A stretch of 64,000 nt of DNA from Rivularia sp. T60_A2020_040. GTDB lineage: Bacteria; Cyanobacteriota; Cyanobacteriia; Cyanobacteriales; Nostocaceae. How positions within the stretch are numbered: the stretch's first letter is position 1; every line of letters begins with the position of its first letter. Shown one piece after another: positions 7,635 through 16,798 of this stretch. Under the pieces are notes generated by a model. The model was not told the DNA's origin. It saw nothing but the letters and a program-made list of their open reading frames with translations, and did no database searches. Both the position numbers and the translations under genes were made by a program. The DNA lies in assembly GCA_015272215.1 (NCBI GenBank), contig JACYMD010000045.1, positions 1-64,000 on the forward strand, in the 5' to 3' direction.

Positions 7635-7903
7635 AAATTGAATTAATTTGCGACGTGCCTTTAAAGTAAAAGGTAATGGTAATTAAGGATGAGGTATAAA
7701 GGCTCAAGTATGAAATGTGAAGATATTTTATCCTTTATCCTTTATACTTCGGCTTCCTTTTTTACCTTTTCCTTTTTTTATTTAGGAAAGAGGGAGAACA
7801 GATAAAGTTAAGAAATAAGAAATATATTTAACGCAAAGGGGCGCGGAGTTTTTTTTGATTTATCTATATACAGAAAATATCAATAGTTTATTAGGTTGAA
7901 AAA

Positions 7904-9283
7904 ATGAAAATAACTCAAAGTAAAATTAATGAATTGCTAACTGAACCAGGATGCGAACATAATCATCAAAAAAATGGGGAAAAGAAAAATAAAGCTTGTA
8001 AACAACAAGCTGAACCAGGTGCAGCACAAGGAGGTTGTTCGTTTGATGGAGCGATGATTGCTCTGGTTCCCATTACCGATGCTGCTCATTTAGTACATGG
8101 ACCAATTGCTTGCTCTGGTAATTCTTGGGGTAGTCGTGGTAGTCTTTCTTCTGGTCCGATGCTTTACAAAAAGGGCTTTACTACTGATTTGACCGAAAAT
8201 GATGTGATTTTTGGTGGCGAAAAAAAGCTTTATAAAGCTATCCAACACGTACACAAAAATTACGACCCCGCTGCTATTTTTGTTTACTCTACTTGTGTAA
8301 CGGCTTTGATTGGTGAGGATATTGATGCTGTTTGTAAAGCTGCCGAGAAGAAATTAGGTGTTCCGATTATTCCTGTAAATGCTCCGGGTTTTGTTGGTAG
8401 TAAAAATCTCGGCAATCGTCTGGCTGGAGAAACTTTATTAGAACACGTTGTCGGTACTGCTGAACCGGAATATACAACACCCTTAGACATTAATCTGATT
8501 GGTGAATATAATATCGCAGGTGAAATGTGGAACGTTACGCCGATATTAGAAAAATTAGGAGTTCGTGTTTTAAGTAAAATTACGGGTGATGCTCGTTATC
8601 AAGAAGTCTGCTACGCTCACCGTGCCAAATTGAACGTAATGATTTGCTCCAAAGCTTTAATTAACATGGCACGAAAAATGGAGGAGCGTTACGGTATTCC
8701 ATATATTGAAGAGTCTTTTTACGGTGTTGCGGATATGAACCGCTTTTTAAGAAACGTAGCGGCGAAATTAGGAGATGAGGATTTACAGCAACGGACTGAA
8801 AAATTGATTGCAGAAGAAACTGCTAAATTAGACGAAAAATTGGCACCTTACCGAGCCAGATTAAAAGGCAAGCGAGTTGTACTTTATACTGGAGGTGTAA
8901 AAAGCTGGTCAATTATTTCAGCAGCAAAAGACTTAGGAATGGAAGTTGTAGCCACAAGCACCAAGAAAAGCACCGAAGAGGATAAAGCCAGAATCAAAGA
9001 TTTGCTTGGTAAAGACGGTATCACCATGTCCAAAGGAAACCCCCAGGAATTGATTAGAGTAATTGGTGAAACTAATGCCGATATGCTGATTGCAGGTGGT
9101 CGTAATCAATACACCGCGCTCAAAGCGAGAATACCTTTCCTCGACATCAACCAAGAGCGTCATCACGCTTATGCAGGGTACGAGGGAATGGTGAACATGG
9201 CACGAGAACTAGATGAAGCCCTGTACAGCCCAGTTTGGCAACAAGTACGACAACCCGCTCCCTGGGATATAGAAATCAGTTGA
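7904..9283 (+). CDS. nifE: Nitrogenase iron-molybdenum cofactor biosynthesis protein NifE
   Basis: A 459-residue, full-length NifE, one half of the NifEN scaffold on which the FeMo-cofactor precursor matures. It resembles Nif[21 protein letters not shown] near residues 57-76, [12 protein letters not shown], and a closing [22 protein letters not shown] Cys/Lys-rich N-terminal segment (residues 17-40, with GGCSFDGA following) is normal for the family. AGG lies eight bases before the ATG. It is separated from nifN by 106 bp of short tandem repeats, yet the gene order nifK-nifE-nifN is the standard cyanobacterial one. No interruption is present. Confidence 0.97.
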   Translation: MKITQSKINELLTEPGCEHNHQKNGEKKNKACKQQAEPGAAQGGCSFDGAMIALVPITDAAHLVHGPIACSGNSWGSRGSLSSGPMLYKKGFTTDLTENDVIFGGEKKLYKAIQHVHKNYDPAAIFVYSTCVTALIGEDIDAVCKAAEKKLGVPIIPVNAPGFVGSKNLGNRLAGETLLEHVVGTAEPEYTTPLDINLIGEYNIAGEMWNVTPILEKLGVRVLSKITGDARYQEVCYAHRAKLNVMICSKALINMARKMEERYGIPYIEESFYGVADMNRFLRNVAAKLGDEDLQQRTEKLIAEETAKLDEKLAPYRARLKGKRVVLYTGGVKSWSIISAAKDLGMEVVATSTKKSTEEDKARIKDLLGKDGITMSKGNPQELIRVIGETNADMLIAGGRNQYTALKARIPFLDINQERHHAYAGYEGMVNMARELDEALYSPVWQQVRQPAPWDIEIS

Positions 9284-9389
9284 CAGTTGACAGTGGACAG
9301 TTGACAGTTGACAGTTGCCTCTTGCCTTTTGCCTTTTGCCTCTTGCCTCTTGCCTCTTCCCTCTTACCTTTAACCTTTAACCTTTAACA
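9284..9389 (+). repeat. Short tandem repeats between nifE and nifN
   Basis: Two families of tandem heptamers: (TTGACAG)n mixed with TGGACAG from about 9282 to 9316, then (TTGCCTC/TTGCCTT)n grading into ACCTTTA units up to 9388. Such STRR sequences are typical of heterocystous cyanobacteria. They lie inside the presumed nif transcript. Confidence 0.85.
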
Positions 9390-10685
9390 ATGGCTATTGT
9401 CGCGATTCAAAATAAACCAGTTATAGTAAATCCTCTCAAACAAAGTCAAACATTAGGTGCGGCTTTAGCCTTTCTAGGATTGAAAGGTATGATACCGCTT
9501 TTGCACGGCTCACAAGGATGTACCGCTTTCGTTAAAGTGGTATTGGTGCGGCATTTCCGTGAAAGCATTCCTCTTTCAACTACTGCAATGACCGAAGTCT
9601 CGACTATTTTGGGTGGAGAGGATAACGTTGAACAGGCAATTCTGACTCTCGTAGAAAAAGTAAAACCTGAAATTATTGGTCTGTGTACTACGGGACTGAC
9701 AGAAACTAGAGGGGATGATATGGAAGCAATTCTTAGAGATTTTCGGATAAGTCATCCTCATTTAAACGAATTACCAATTTTGTTAGTCTCCTCACCAGAT
9801 TTTAAAGGAGCATTACAAGATGGATATGCCGCAGCTGTGGAAAGTATGGTTAAGGAACTTCCACAAAAAGGTGAAATTAGACCCAATCAAGTTAATCTCT
9901 TGATCAGTTCAGCTTTTACCCCAGGGGATTTACAAGAAATCAAAGAGATTGTTACTGCTTTTGGATTAATCCCGATTGTTGTACCCGACCTTTCCGCCTC
10001 TTTAGATGGTCATCTAGATGATTCTTATAGTCCGATAACGGGTGGTGGTACAACTTTGGCACAGCTGCGAAAAATGGGCAGTTCGGCTTTTACCATCGCC
10101 ATCGGTGAGAGTATGCGGGGTGCTGCGGAGATTTTGGATCAAAGATTTACTATTCCCTATGAATTGTTTGGGGAACTGACTGGATTGGATGCTGTAGATA
10201 ACTTTTTACAAGCATTATCAGACATTAGTGGTGTTAGAGTTCCCGAAAAATATCGTCGTCAACGTCGTCAATTACAAGATGCGATGCTCGACACTCACTT
10301 TTTCTTTGGTCGCAAGCAGGTATCCTTAGCGTTAGAACCAGATTTGCTATGGTCAACAGTTAACTTCTTGCAATCAATGGGAGCAGAAATTCAAGCCGCA
10401 GTCACTACTACACGTTCACCTAACTTAGAAAAACTTCCTGTAGAAAAAGTGATTATTGGTGACTTGGAAGATTTTGAACAAGTTGCAGTGGGTTCTGACT
10501 TATTAATTGGTAACTCTCAGGTAGCTACAATTGCTCGAACCCTAAATATTCCTCTTTATCGGCAAGGTATTCCCATTTTTGACCGTTTAGGTATTGGTCA
10601 ATTTACTAAAGTTGGCTATCGAGGAACAATGCAAATTATGTTTGACATTGGCAACCTCTTTTTAGAGCAAGAGGAAATGAGTTAG
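9390..10685 (+). CDS. nifN: Nitrogenase iron-molybdenum cofactor biosynthesis protein NifN
   Basis: The 431-residue partner of NifE, homologous to NifK. Conserved segments include LHGSQGCTAFVKVVLVRHF (about residues 37-55), TTAMTEVSTILGG and LCTTGLTETRGDD; the Cys in SQGC and the following residues parallel those of NifK. The C-terminal end has GIPIFDRLGIGQFTKVGYRG. Length is normal for cyanobacteria (about 440). The start ATG at 9390 follows directly on the pyrimidine-rich STRR, so its ribosome-binding site is poor, which may reduce its translation relative to nifE (inference). Confidence 0.97.
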   Translation: MAIVAIQNKPVIVNPLKQSQTLGAALAFLGLKGMIPLLHGSQGCTAFVKVVLVRHFRESIPLSTTAMTEVSTILGGEDNVEQAILTLVEKVKPEIIGLCTTGLTETRGDDMEAILRDFRISHPHLNELPILLVSSPDFKGALQDGYAAAVESMVKELPQKGEIRPNQVNLLISSAFTPGDLQEIKEIVTAFGLIPIVVPDLSASLDGHLDDSYSPITGGGTTLAQLRKMGSSAFTIAIGESMRGAAEILDQRFTIPYELFGELTGLDAVDNFLQALSDISGVRVPEKYRRQRRQLQDAMLDTHFFFGRKQVSLALEPDLLWSTVNFLQSMGAEIQAAVTTTRSPNLEKLPVEKVIIGDLEDFEQVAVGSDLLIGNSQVATIARTLNIPLYRQGIPIFDRLGIGQFTKVGYRGTMQIMFDIGNLFLEQEEMS

Positions 10686-10689
10686 GAAT

Positions 10690-10790
10690 TGTAGAGACGT
10701 AGCAATGCTACGTCTGTACCGGAATTAGGAGTTAGAAGTAAAAAAAATACCAATTACCAATTACCCATTACCAATTACCAATTTCTAGGA
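10690..10790 (+). repeat. Palindrome and CCAATTA-type tandem repeat between nifN and nifX
   Basis: AGACGTAGCAATGCTACGTCT (10694-10714) is a near-perfect hairpin also found around 17200. It is followed by (CCAATTA)n/(CCCATTA)n heptamers at about 10750-10787. Confidence 0.8.
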
Positions 10791-10799
10791 GTAATAAAC

Positions 10800-11213
10800 A
10801 TGAAAATTGCCTTTACGACAAGTGATAACGTCTATATTAATGCTCATTTTGGATGGGCAAAAATGATTGATGTTTATGAAATTTCTGACGAAGGTTATGA
10901 GTTTTTAGAAACTCTTTCTTTTGGAGGTGAACTTAAAGAAGATGGTAACGAAGATAAATTAGTACCAAAACTTCAAGCCTTAGAAGATTGCACAATTGTT
11001 TATGTTTCAGCGATTGGAGGTAGCGCTGCGGCTCGTTTAATTAAAAAGGGTGTAACTCCGGTGAAAGCACGTTCCGAGCAAGATGAAATTAAAGATGTTT
11101 TGGAACGGTTGGTGCAAACTCTCAAAGGAAGTCCTCCACCTTGGTTGCGTAAAGCTTTACAACAAAAAGACCGTAACTTTGAAGATGAATTAGAAGAGGA
11201 TGTAACAGCATGA
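10800..11213 (+). CDS. nifX: Nitrogen fixation protein NifX
   Basis: A 137-residue NifX of the NifX/NifB C-terminal/NafY fold, which carries FeMo-cofactor precursor between NifB and NifEN. It begins MKIAFTTSDNVYINAHFGWA and has the family motif VSAIGGSAAARLIKKGVTPVK. AGGAG lies seven bases before the ATG. The stop overlaps the start of the next gene (ATGA at 11210), indicating translational coupling. Length and position after nifN are standard. Confidence 0.95.
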   Translation: MKIAFTTSDNVYINAHFGWAKMIDVYEISDEGYEFLETLSFGGELKEDGNEDKLVPKLQALEDCTIVYVSAIGGSAAARLIKKGVTPVKARSEQDEIKDVLERLVQTLKGSPPPWLRKALQQKDRNFEDELEEDVTA

Positions 11214-11686
11214 ATACAAGTAATAATGTCAATGTAACTGCAACAAGCGATGTCTTAACTTCTCCTTTTATTAAGGCATTAGTCCAGCAAATTCGCGGTT
11301 TAGATACTTATGGTACTTATCGTAAATGGTCGGATGATTTAATCATTAAACCCTATATTGTCAGTAAACAAAAAAAGCGTGAAATTTCCGTTGAGGGTGA
11401 TGTTAACCCGATGACAATATCGCGGATTAATGCTTTTTACCGTGCTATAGCAATTCGCATCGAACAAGAAACTGGTTTGCTATCGCAGGTTGTATCTGAT
11501 TTAAATCATGAAGGATTCGGATGGGTTTTGGTATTTTCTGGTCGTCTTTTGTTAGTTAAAAAGACTTTGCGCGATGTTCATCGTTTCGGCTTTAATTCTT
11601 TCGAGAAACTAGCAGAAGAAGGAGAAACTTTAGTGCAAAAAGGCGTTGAATTAGCTCGACGTTTTCCCGAAGTAGGAGAACTTTAA
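11210..11686 (+). CDS. NifX-associated nitrogen fixation protein (DUF269)
   Basis: This 158-residue protein matches the DUF269 family always found next to nifX. Landmarks are PFIKALVQQIRGLDTYGTY, a WSDD motif, and GRLLLVKKTLRDVHRFGF near the C-terminal end. Its exact role in cofactor assembly is not established. The start codon overlaps the nifX stop by four bases, so the pair is probably co-translated. There is no sign of damage. Confidence 0.93.
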   Translation: MNTSNNVNVTATSDVLTSPFIKALVQQIRGLDTYGTYRKWSDDLIIKPYIVSKQKKREISVEGDVNPMTISRINAFYRAIAIRIEQETGLLSQVVSDLNHEGFGWVLVFSGRLLLVKKTLRDVHRFGFNSFEKLAEEGETLVQKGVELARRFPEVGEL

Positions 11687-12096
11687 AGTACTCCCTTCCC
11701 GGCAGAAGATTACCGATTAAAAAAAACCGCAGAGACGCAGAGTACACAGAGAAAAGAGGTTTCATAGAAATAGGTAATTTTCCAGCGGGATAGGAGTATC
11801 TCAACATTATTTCAGAAAACCCGGTTCTTACCTAAATATTGTTTAGTTTGAACAAAATACGCTTGAGATAATCAAAATTATCTGTAAAAACAAGCGGAAA
11901 AAGCAGAAACAATCTCTATGTGAACCTTATTAAATTTAAAAATAATCCAAACTAAATTATTCACGGAAAAACCGGGTTTTTCATAACAAGGTGCATCAGT
12001 TATAGCTCTAGTCAATTACTGGCGGAAATTTCTCGTTCATTTATTATTTACTGTTTACTGATTACTATTAACTGATCAAATAGAGCGGAGATGTCT
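11687..12096. other. Gap within the nif cluster containing a MITE-like inverted repeat
   Basis: 410 bases with no gene. A GCAGAGACGCAGAG-type scattered repeat lies at about 11728-11757. Imperfect terminal inverted repeats at 11815-11850 and 11948-11982 (both start GAAAA-CCCGGTT and end TTTAGTTTG when read inward) enclose about 100 bp without coding potential. The total is 168 bp, the size of a miniature inverted-repeat element. Confidence 0.5.
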
Positions 12097-12324
12097 ATGG
12101 CTGAGAAAGAAGAAACAACAAATACAAATATTGAAGAGTTAAAAACAAAGATAAAGCGTCTTAATAGTAAAGCAGGTCAAATGAAAATGGATTTGCATGA
12201 TTTGGCAGAAGGTTTACCTACAGATTATGAAAATCTAATGAATGTGGCTGAAGCTACTTATAAAATATATTGTCAATTAAATGAACTTAAACAACAAGTG
12301 AAAAAGATGGAGAAATCACAATGA
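12097..12324 (+). CDS. Nitrogenase-associated small protein (DUF683)
   Basis: A 75-residue helical, charged protein of the DUF683 family, found in diazotrophs beside nifX and nifW; function unknown. It has two helices separated near [10 protein letters not shown]. Two ATGs compete: at 12091 GGAG directly abuts the start, whereas at 12097 it is six bases upstream, so the second is preferred (MAEKEETTN). Its stop overlaps the nifW start (ATGA at 12321), suggesting coupling. The gene follows a 400-bp gap that contains a MITE-like repeat. Confidence 0.88.
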   Translation: MAEKEETTNTNIEELKTKIKRLNSKAGQMKMDLHDLAEGLPTDYENLMNVAEATYKIYCQLNELKQQVKKMEKSQ

Positions 12325-12638
12325 GTGGTAGTTTATCAGAATTTAATACATTGGTAAATGCAGAAGACTATTTTAAGTTTTTTCAAATACCATATGACCA
12401 AAAAATGGTCAATGTAAATCGTCTGCACATTTTGCAAAAGTTTTCTGAATATATCAAGGAAATTGATGCTGATAATTCGCAACTTGATGATTCACAAAGA
12501 TTAAGTAAATATCGGGAAGCATTAGAGAAAGCTTATCAGGTATTTATAGAGTCAACACCCCAACAAGAAAAACTTTTCAAAGTGTTTCACCAGAAACCAA
12601 AAAATGTAGTCAAGCTGACAGAAATTGATTCGGATTAG
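12321..12638 (+). CDS. nifW: Nitrogenase-stabilizing/protective protein NifW
   Basis: A 105-residue NifW. The family pattern is visible in [20 protein letters not shown] near residues 11-30, then a helical region with [10 protein letters not shown], and [19 protein letters not shown]. NifW associates with the MoFe protein and is thought to protect it from oxygen or help its assembly. It overlaps the preceding DUF683 gene by four bases and is followed 11 bp later by hesA, an operon arrangement conserved in cyanobacteria. Confidence 0.95.
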   Translation: MSGSLSEFNTLVNAEDYFKFFQIPYDQKMVNVNRLHILQKFSEYIKEIDADNSQLDDSQRLSKYREALEKAYQVFIESTPQQEKLFKVFHQKPKNVVKLTEIDSD

Positions 12639-12649
12639 GAGGTAATAAA

Positions 12650-13450
12650 GTGGTAAACCTAACACCTACCGAGTTGGAACGCTATCGTCGCCAAATGACG
12701 CTTCCCAGTTTCGGTGAATTGGCACAAAAGCGTTTAAAGTCAGCTACGGTTCTGGTTACGGGTGTGGGAGGATTAGGCGGTACTGCTGCACTTTACCTCG
12801 CAGTTGCAGGTGTAGGACGATTAATCCTGGTTAGAGGAGGTGACTTACGGCTTGATGATATGAATCGTCAAATTCTCATGACTCATGATTGGGTAGGAAA
12901 GCCAAGGGTATTTAAAGCTAAAGATACCCTCCAAGCTATCAATCCTGATATTGAGATAGAAGCGATTCACGATTACATCAATCCGGATAATGTAGACTCA
13001 TTAGTCCAAAGAGCCGATATGGCTTTAGATTGCGCTCACAACTTTACAGAGCGTAACCTATTAAATGAAGCTTGTGTTCGCTGGCGTAAGCCAATGGTAG
13101 AAGCAGCAATGGATTCAATGGAGGCTTATCTAACTACAATTATTCCCGGTGTAACTCCCTGTCTCTCATGTCTATTTCCAGAAAAACCCGATTGGGATAG
13201 ACGTGCATTTTCAGTTCTAGGTGTAGTTTCAGGTACTCTAGCTTGTCTAGCAGCTTTGGAAGCTATTAAGTTAATTACCGGGTTTAGTCAGCCTTTATTG
13301 TCACAGTTACTAACAATCGATTTTACCAGAATGGACTTTGCAAAACGTCGTTCTTATCGCGATCGCGAATGTCCGGTATGCGGTAATAATGCACCTTGGA
13401 GATATTCGCAATCCCAACCTCTGGAAACTACTAGTAACTACAAATTCTAG
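12650..13450 (+). CDS. hesA: HesA, ThiF/MoeB-family adenylyltransferase
   Basis: The 266-residue protein is an E1-like enzyme. The nucleotide-binding GVGGLGG is at residues 38-44, and two CxxC pairs (Cys171/Cys174 and Cys241/Cys244) form a zinc site as in MoeB. In cyanobacteria hesA is induced with nif genes; a role in Mo-cofactor or Fe-S handling is inferred from family and location. GTG is the start, chosen because a perfect AGGAGG lies eight bases before it. It is 11 bp after nifW and 100 bp before hesB. Confidence 0.94.
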   Translation: MVNLTPTELERYRRQMTLPSFGELAQKRLKSATVLVTGVGGLGGTAALYLAVAGVGRLILVRGGDLRLDDMNRQILMTHDWVGKPRVFKAKDTLQAINPDIEIEAIHDYINPDNVDSLVQRADMALDCAHNFTERNLLNEACVRWRKPMVEAAMDSMEAYLTTIIPGVTPCLSCLFPEKPDWDRRAFSVLGVVSGTLACLAALEAIKLITGFSQPLLSQLLTIDFTRMDFAKRRSYRDRECPVCGNNAPWRYSQSQPLETTSNYKF

Positions 13451-13549
13451 TTTCTACAGTCGATACAAGCTCAGGCAATTCGGACATCATTCTCTGATCA
13501 ATTTTCATCCCCTAAGTAAAAACAACCATTATCTACAGGAGCAACACCC

Positions 13550-13924
13550 ATGACCATTAGTTTGACAGAAAAAGCAGCACAACGCCTAAGTTCGTTTTTA
13601 CAAGAGACTGCAACAGATAAAAATCAAAAAGCTAAAGGTATCCGTGTCTCTGTAAAAGATGGTGGTTGTAACGGCTACGAATATGCAATGAACATCACCA
13701 GCAAACTGAGTGATGACGATTTAGTAGTTCAACAAGACGACATCACAATTTATGTTGATGCTAAAAGTGCGCCGTTATTAAAAGGGATGGTAATCGATTT
13801 TATCGAAGGAATGATGGAAAGCGGCTTTAAGTTTACTAATCCCAATGCAACCGATACCTGCGGTTGTGGTAAGTCATTTCAAGCAGGTGATTGTACACCC
13901 GATGGTGTACCTTGCAATCAATAA
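13550..13924 (+). CDS. hesB: HesB, A-type iron-sulfur carrier protein
   Basis: A 124-residue A-type Fe-S carrier of the IscA/HesB family. The three ligand cysteines are Cys40 (DGGCNGYEY) and Cys104/Cys106 (TCGCGKSF). Two further cysteines near the C-terminus (GDCTPDGVPC) are typical of the nif-linked HesB group. It probably delivers or holds Fe-S clusters for nitrogenase assembly in heterocysts. CAGGAGC precedes the ATG. It sits between hesA and fdxH as in Anabaena. Confidence 0.95.
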   Translation: MTISLTEKAAQRLSSFLQETATDKNQKAKGIRVSVKDGGCNGYEYAMNITSKLSDDDLVVQQDDITIYVDAKSAPLLKGMVIDFIEGMMESGFKFTNPNATDTCGCGKSFQAGDCTPDGVPCNQ

Positions 13925-13925
13925 A

Positions 13926-14066
13926 TTGTTAATAGTTAGTTGATAGTAGTTAATGGATAGTTGATAGTGGTTAATGGATAGTTGATAGTTACCAGTAACA
14001 ACCATCAAGCATCAACCAACAACTATCAACTCTCAACCATCAACTATCAACTATCAACCATCAACA
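13926..14066 (+). repeat. STRR block between hesB and fdxH, potentially hairpin-forming
   Basis: Direct heptamers TTGATAG/TTAATGG on the left half (about 13930-13990) are followed by their complements (CTATCAA, CCATCAA) on the right half (about 13998-14064). The transcript could therefore fold into a long imperfect stem between the two genes. Confidence 0.8.
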
Positions 14067-14103
14067 AATCAGAACTTATACGTCGTTTGAGGAGAACAGA
14101 GAC

Positions 14104-14403
14104 ATGGCTAGTTACGAAGTTAGATTGATTAATAAAAAGGAAGATTTAGACACCACAATAGAAGTTGACGAAGAAACTACTATCTTAGAAGCAGCAGAAG
14201 AAGCAGGAGTCGAATTACCTTTCAGTTGCTCTTCCGGCTCTTGCTCAAGCTGTGTTGGTAAAGTAGTTGAAGGTGAAATAGATCAATCAGACCAAATCTT
14301 TTTAGATGATGAGCAAATGTCCAAAGGATTTGCTTTACTTTGCGTCTCCTATCCCCGCTCTAACTGCACAATTAAAACTCATCAAGAACCTTATTTAGTG
14401 TAA
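14104..14403 (+). CDS. fdxH: Heterocyst [2Fe-2S] ferredoxin FdxH
   Basis: A 99-residue plant-type ferredoxin. Cluster ligands are Cys42, Cys47, Cys50 ([14 protein letters not shown]) and Cys80 (ALLC). The N-terminal [16 protein letters not shown] and the nif location fit FdxH, the electron donor to nitrogenase reductase in heterocysts, rather than the photosynthetic PetF. GAGGAGA precedes the ATG by about seven bases. It closes the nif run; a terminator follows at 14447-14481. Confidence 0.94.
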   Translation: MASYEVRLINKKEDLDTTIEVDEETTILEAAEEAGVELPFSCSSGSCSSCVGKVVEGEIDQSDQIFLDDEQMSKGFALLCVSYPRSNCTIKTHQEPYLV

Positions 14404-14446
14404 TTGATAATTACTAATTGTTAATTGCTCAATTTTTAATTAATAT

Positions 14447-14481
14447 AGCGACTTGCCATCATCGCAAGCCGCTTTTTTTTA
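14447..14481. terminator. Bidirectional terminator between fdxH and the molbindin gene
   Basis: GCGACTTGC pairs with GCAAGCCGC (one G-U) across a short loop and is followed by eight T residues on the plus strand. On the minus strand the hairpin lies just after the molbindin stop. Confidence 0.8.
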
Positions 14482-14688
14482 ATCTATGCCAACCATTACA
14501 TCTGTGGCTTTGACTACAACATAAGCTTCTTTTCCTAAAGAAAGATGCATTTGGTCTGCGGATGATTTTGTAATAATAGAAACTACTTCTACTCCTGGTG
14601 CTATTTCTAAAGTTACCTCAGTATTAACAACTCCGGGGATAATTTTTTTGACCGTTCCTTTTAAGTGATTGCGAGCGCTAATTTTCAT
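14479..14688 (-). CDS. Molybdenum-pterin binding protein (molbindin, Mop/TOBE)
   Basis: A 69-residue single TOBE/Mop domain. The sequence MKISARNHLKGTVKKIIPG and the later KASDVMVG-like end (KATDVMVGID) are hallmarks of molbindins, which assemble into multimers that store molybdate in the cytoplasm. Its location convergent with the nif run fits molybdenum supply for FeMo-cofactor. ATG at 14688 is preceded by a weak purine run. Function in Mo homeostasis is from family knowledge. Confidence 0.92.
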   Translation of the reverse strand: MKISARNHLKGTVKKIIPGVVNTEVTLEIAPGVEVVSIITKSSADQMHLSLGKEAYVVVKATDVMVGID

Positions 14689-15635
14689 GGTTATATTTTG
14701 CTTGAATTTGGGTAAATAATTTTTAGCTTATTCACTTTATCAAAATTGCATTCTTTAAATCAGCATTTTTTACTTTTATTCACGATTAATCAATACAGTC
14801 TAATTTTTGATAAAATTAATTAGTAGTTGAGTAAAAATAATTACTTAATTTTATTGCAAAGGAAGCACTTTATTTATTTATAGAACTACCACTAAATGCG
14901 ACTTAGTGGAGAAAATTTATCGATGAATGCTAAAAAATATTTGACAGACTTATAAAATATCGATATTGCGAATAATTATCGTATTTTAGTTGACAAAATG
15001 ATTTATCAAGAGGAAATGTTTTATATATTACAACATAAAAGTATCAGTGGCTGCTTTTTTTTTATGTATTGTGTTTATTATAGGTCTAGCTCAAAATATA
15101 GATACCCCAAGCGTGAGATGTTGCTTTTTGGATAACGGACAATATGCAAGTACAATTACTACCTGTGGAGTACAAGACCATATCATCAAAGTCTTGTGGG
15201 ATGAATATTCCTTTGCTCCTAACTACATTACCTTTCTTATTTCAGCATTGAGAACGGAGATAGAATCATCAATATCTATTATCAACTATGTCCAAAATAG
15301 AACGTTTTTTGTGCTAAGGTAAGGATTTAATTAAGGAAAGTAAGATTAATCTTCATATAGGTTATCTATAGATTAAAGCAATTTTTTTTCCAGTATCATA
15401 TACTAACATTATTGGTTGTATATGATTATAATAGTTGTGGAACTATTAGATGTGGTGTAAATATTCTCCAGCTAAATATATATTTAGCTAATTTTTTTGT
15501 TTGAATTTATTTTAAATTATTGCTTGTCTGGCAGTAATTTATAATAACAAAAAACTAGAATATTTAGCTACAAATCAATTTAGTGTTTGTGGTATTGTGA
15601 TTGAAGTTTGCCAGAAAAATTACACGGAAGAAGAC
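14689..15635. other. Long AT-rich intergenic region
   Basis: About 950 bases without a credible gene. A GTG-started frame at 15047-15322 has low-complexity composition and no ribosome-binding site and is not accepted. A palindrome at 15471-15488 followed by seven T's (about 15492-15498) looks like a factor-independent terminator, although no gene was found upstream of it, which leaves room for a small RNA in this gap. Confidence 0.4.
15469..15498 (+). terminator. Orphan hairpin plus T-run
   Basis: GCTAAATATATATTTAGC (15471-15488) is a perfect palindrome followed by AATTTTTTTG. It resembles an intrinsic terminator but no coding region precedes it. It could end a small RNA. Confidence 0.4.
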
Positions 15636-16010
15636 ATGAACAATAAGTATTTCTTTCAGAATGATGATTTGGGACCGTTTCAGCCATCATCAGCAGATAT
15701 TGTACTACGTCAGCAGTTGGAGAAATCTCTAAGTAAGTTCTTTTACGATAATTGCGATCGCAAAATTCGCGATTTACTATCGGTTTGTCGGTGGTATGTA
15801 ACTACCCAAACCTCTGCAATGGTTTTGGTAATTGAGTGTCCCGATCAAGTTACTAACTGGCGGGTATTACAAAGAATGGTACCAATGGCATCATTATTGA
15901 ATAATATCGCGAGCAGCGCTAAAATTCGCATTTGTCCCCCTATCAATCAAGGAATACCTTTTGAAATGAGGGTAGATGAATTATCTGTTTATCGAGAAGA
16001 CTCAGCTTAA
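15636..16010 (+). CDS. Conserved-looking hypothetical protein convergent to hupW
   Basis: A 124-residue protein from the ATG at 15636, preceded by GGAAGAAGAC; an upstream GTG at 15597 would add 13 residues but lacks a ribosome-binding site. The protein is mixed alpha/beta with WYVTTQTSAMVLVIECPDQ and a C-terminal ICPPINQGIPFEMRVDELS. I do not recognise the family. No membrane segment or signal peptide is evident. It overlaps the 3' end of hupW by nine bases in convergent orientation. A link with the hydrogenase is only positional. Confidence 0.7.
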   Translation: MNNKYFFQNDDLGPFQPSSADIVLRQQLEKSLSKFFYDNCDRKIRDLLSVCRWYVTTQTSAMVLVIECPDQVTNWRVLQRMVPMASLLNNIASSAKIRICPPINQGIPFEMRVDELSVYREDSA

Positions 16011-16511
16011 AACATTAGTGTCACACTCTAGATTATGTCCAATAATTGTCTTAATTTGTTCAAACACGAAATCGGCAGAATGCTTTACAGCAGCACTCAA
16101 CTCCCAACCAAAATCAAGATTTGCGGCTTCAATTAAATAAACCGTCACACCGATGGGAAAATCATCTTTAAAGATTTTTTTTCCGGCAGCTATTGCATTA
16201 TCCCAGCGAAAATCATGTAAATTATAACTGGGTTCGGGTATTGCTTCTAATTCTTCCCCTGGAAGTTTAAATACAGCACCTGGTTCGGAATTTGTCGAAC
16301 TCGCATCAATAATTATTAGGTGTTTGCTACCTCTTGCTTTAAACATGACTTCCATCCCTGCTGTTCCGCAGTCGTAAATTTTCACGTGAGGATGAGGATA
16401 TGTGGCAAGATATTGCTGTAGGCGTTGAGCAATAATTACACCTACAGCATCATCATTACGATTCAGGTTGCCGCAACCAATGATTGTGAGGTTTGTTTGG
16501 TGATTCGTCAT
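16002..16511 (-). CDS. hupW: Uptake hydrogenase maturation protease HupW
   Basis: A 169-residue member of the HyaD/HybD/HupD endopeptidase family, which trims the C-terminal peptide of the [NiFe] large subunit after nickel insertion. Family features are IIGCGNLNRNDDAVGV with the nickel-binding Asp/Glu, DCGTAGMEVM, and IIDASST. HupW is specific for HupL in cyanobacteria. Its substrate gene hupL lies 3.2 kb away on the same strand. The ATG at 16511 was chosen as the only start before the conserved Gly-rich strand. Confidence 0.93.
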   Translation of the reverse strand: MTNHQTNLTIIGCGNLNRNDDAVGVIIAQRLQQYLATYPHPHVKIYDCGTAGMEVMFKARGSKHLIIIDASSTNSEPGAVFKLPGEELEAIPEPSYNLHDFRWDNAIAAGKKIFKDDFPIGVTVYLIEAANLDFGWELSAAVKHSADFVFEQIKTIIGHNLECDTNVLS

Positions 16512-16798
16512 TTATAGTCATCTTTTCTAATTCTGATTATCCTTATCGGTAAATACTTCGATTAAAAATAATTCAGAGAATATGGATTTGTAATTAAACA
16601 GACAGATTTACGCAAAAATTGACGACAATTTTGGAAGAATACGGCGTTTGTTTGCGTTTTCCTATTCTACATATTTTTAGAGATTTTTTTCTATTTTGAA
16701 ATAAAAAAACTCAAAAATATTTTTGATATCATTTATAGATTGATTTTAAAGTATACAGATTTACAAAAATATGGTGTTTAAAATAATTTTTTTTATTC

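Noticed and set aside
15047-15322. GTG-started frame of 91 codons with a hydrophobic start
   Set aside because: Poor start context and random-looking composition after the first residues; I could not support it as a gene.
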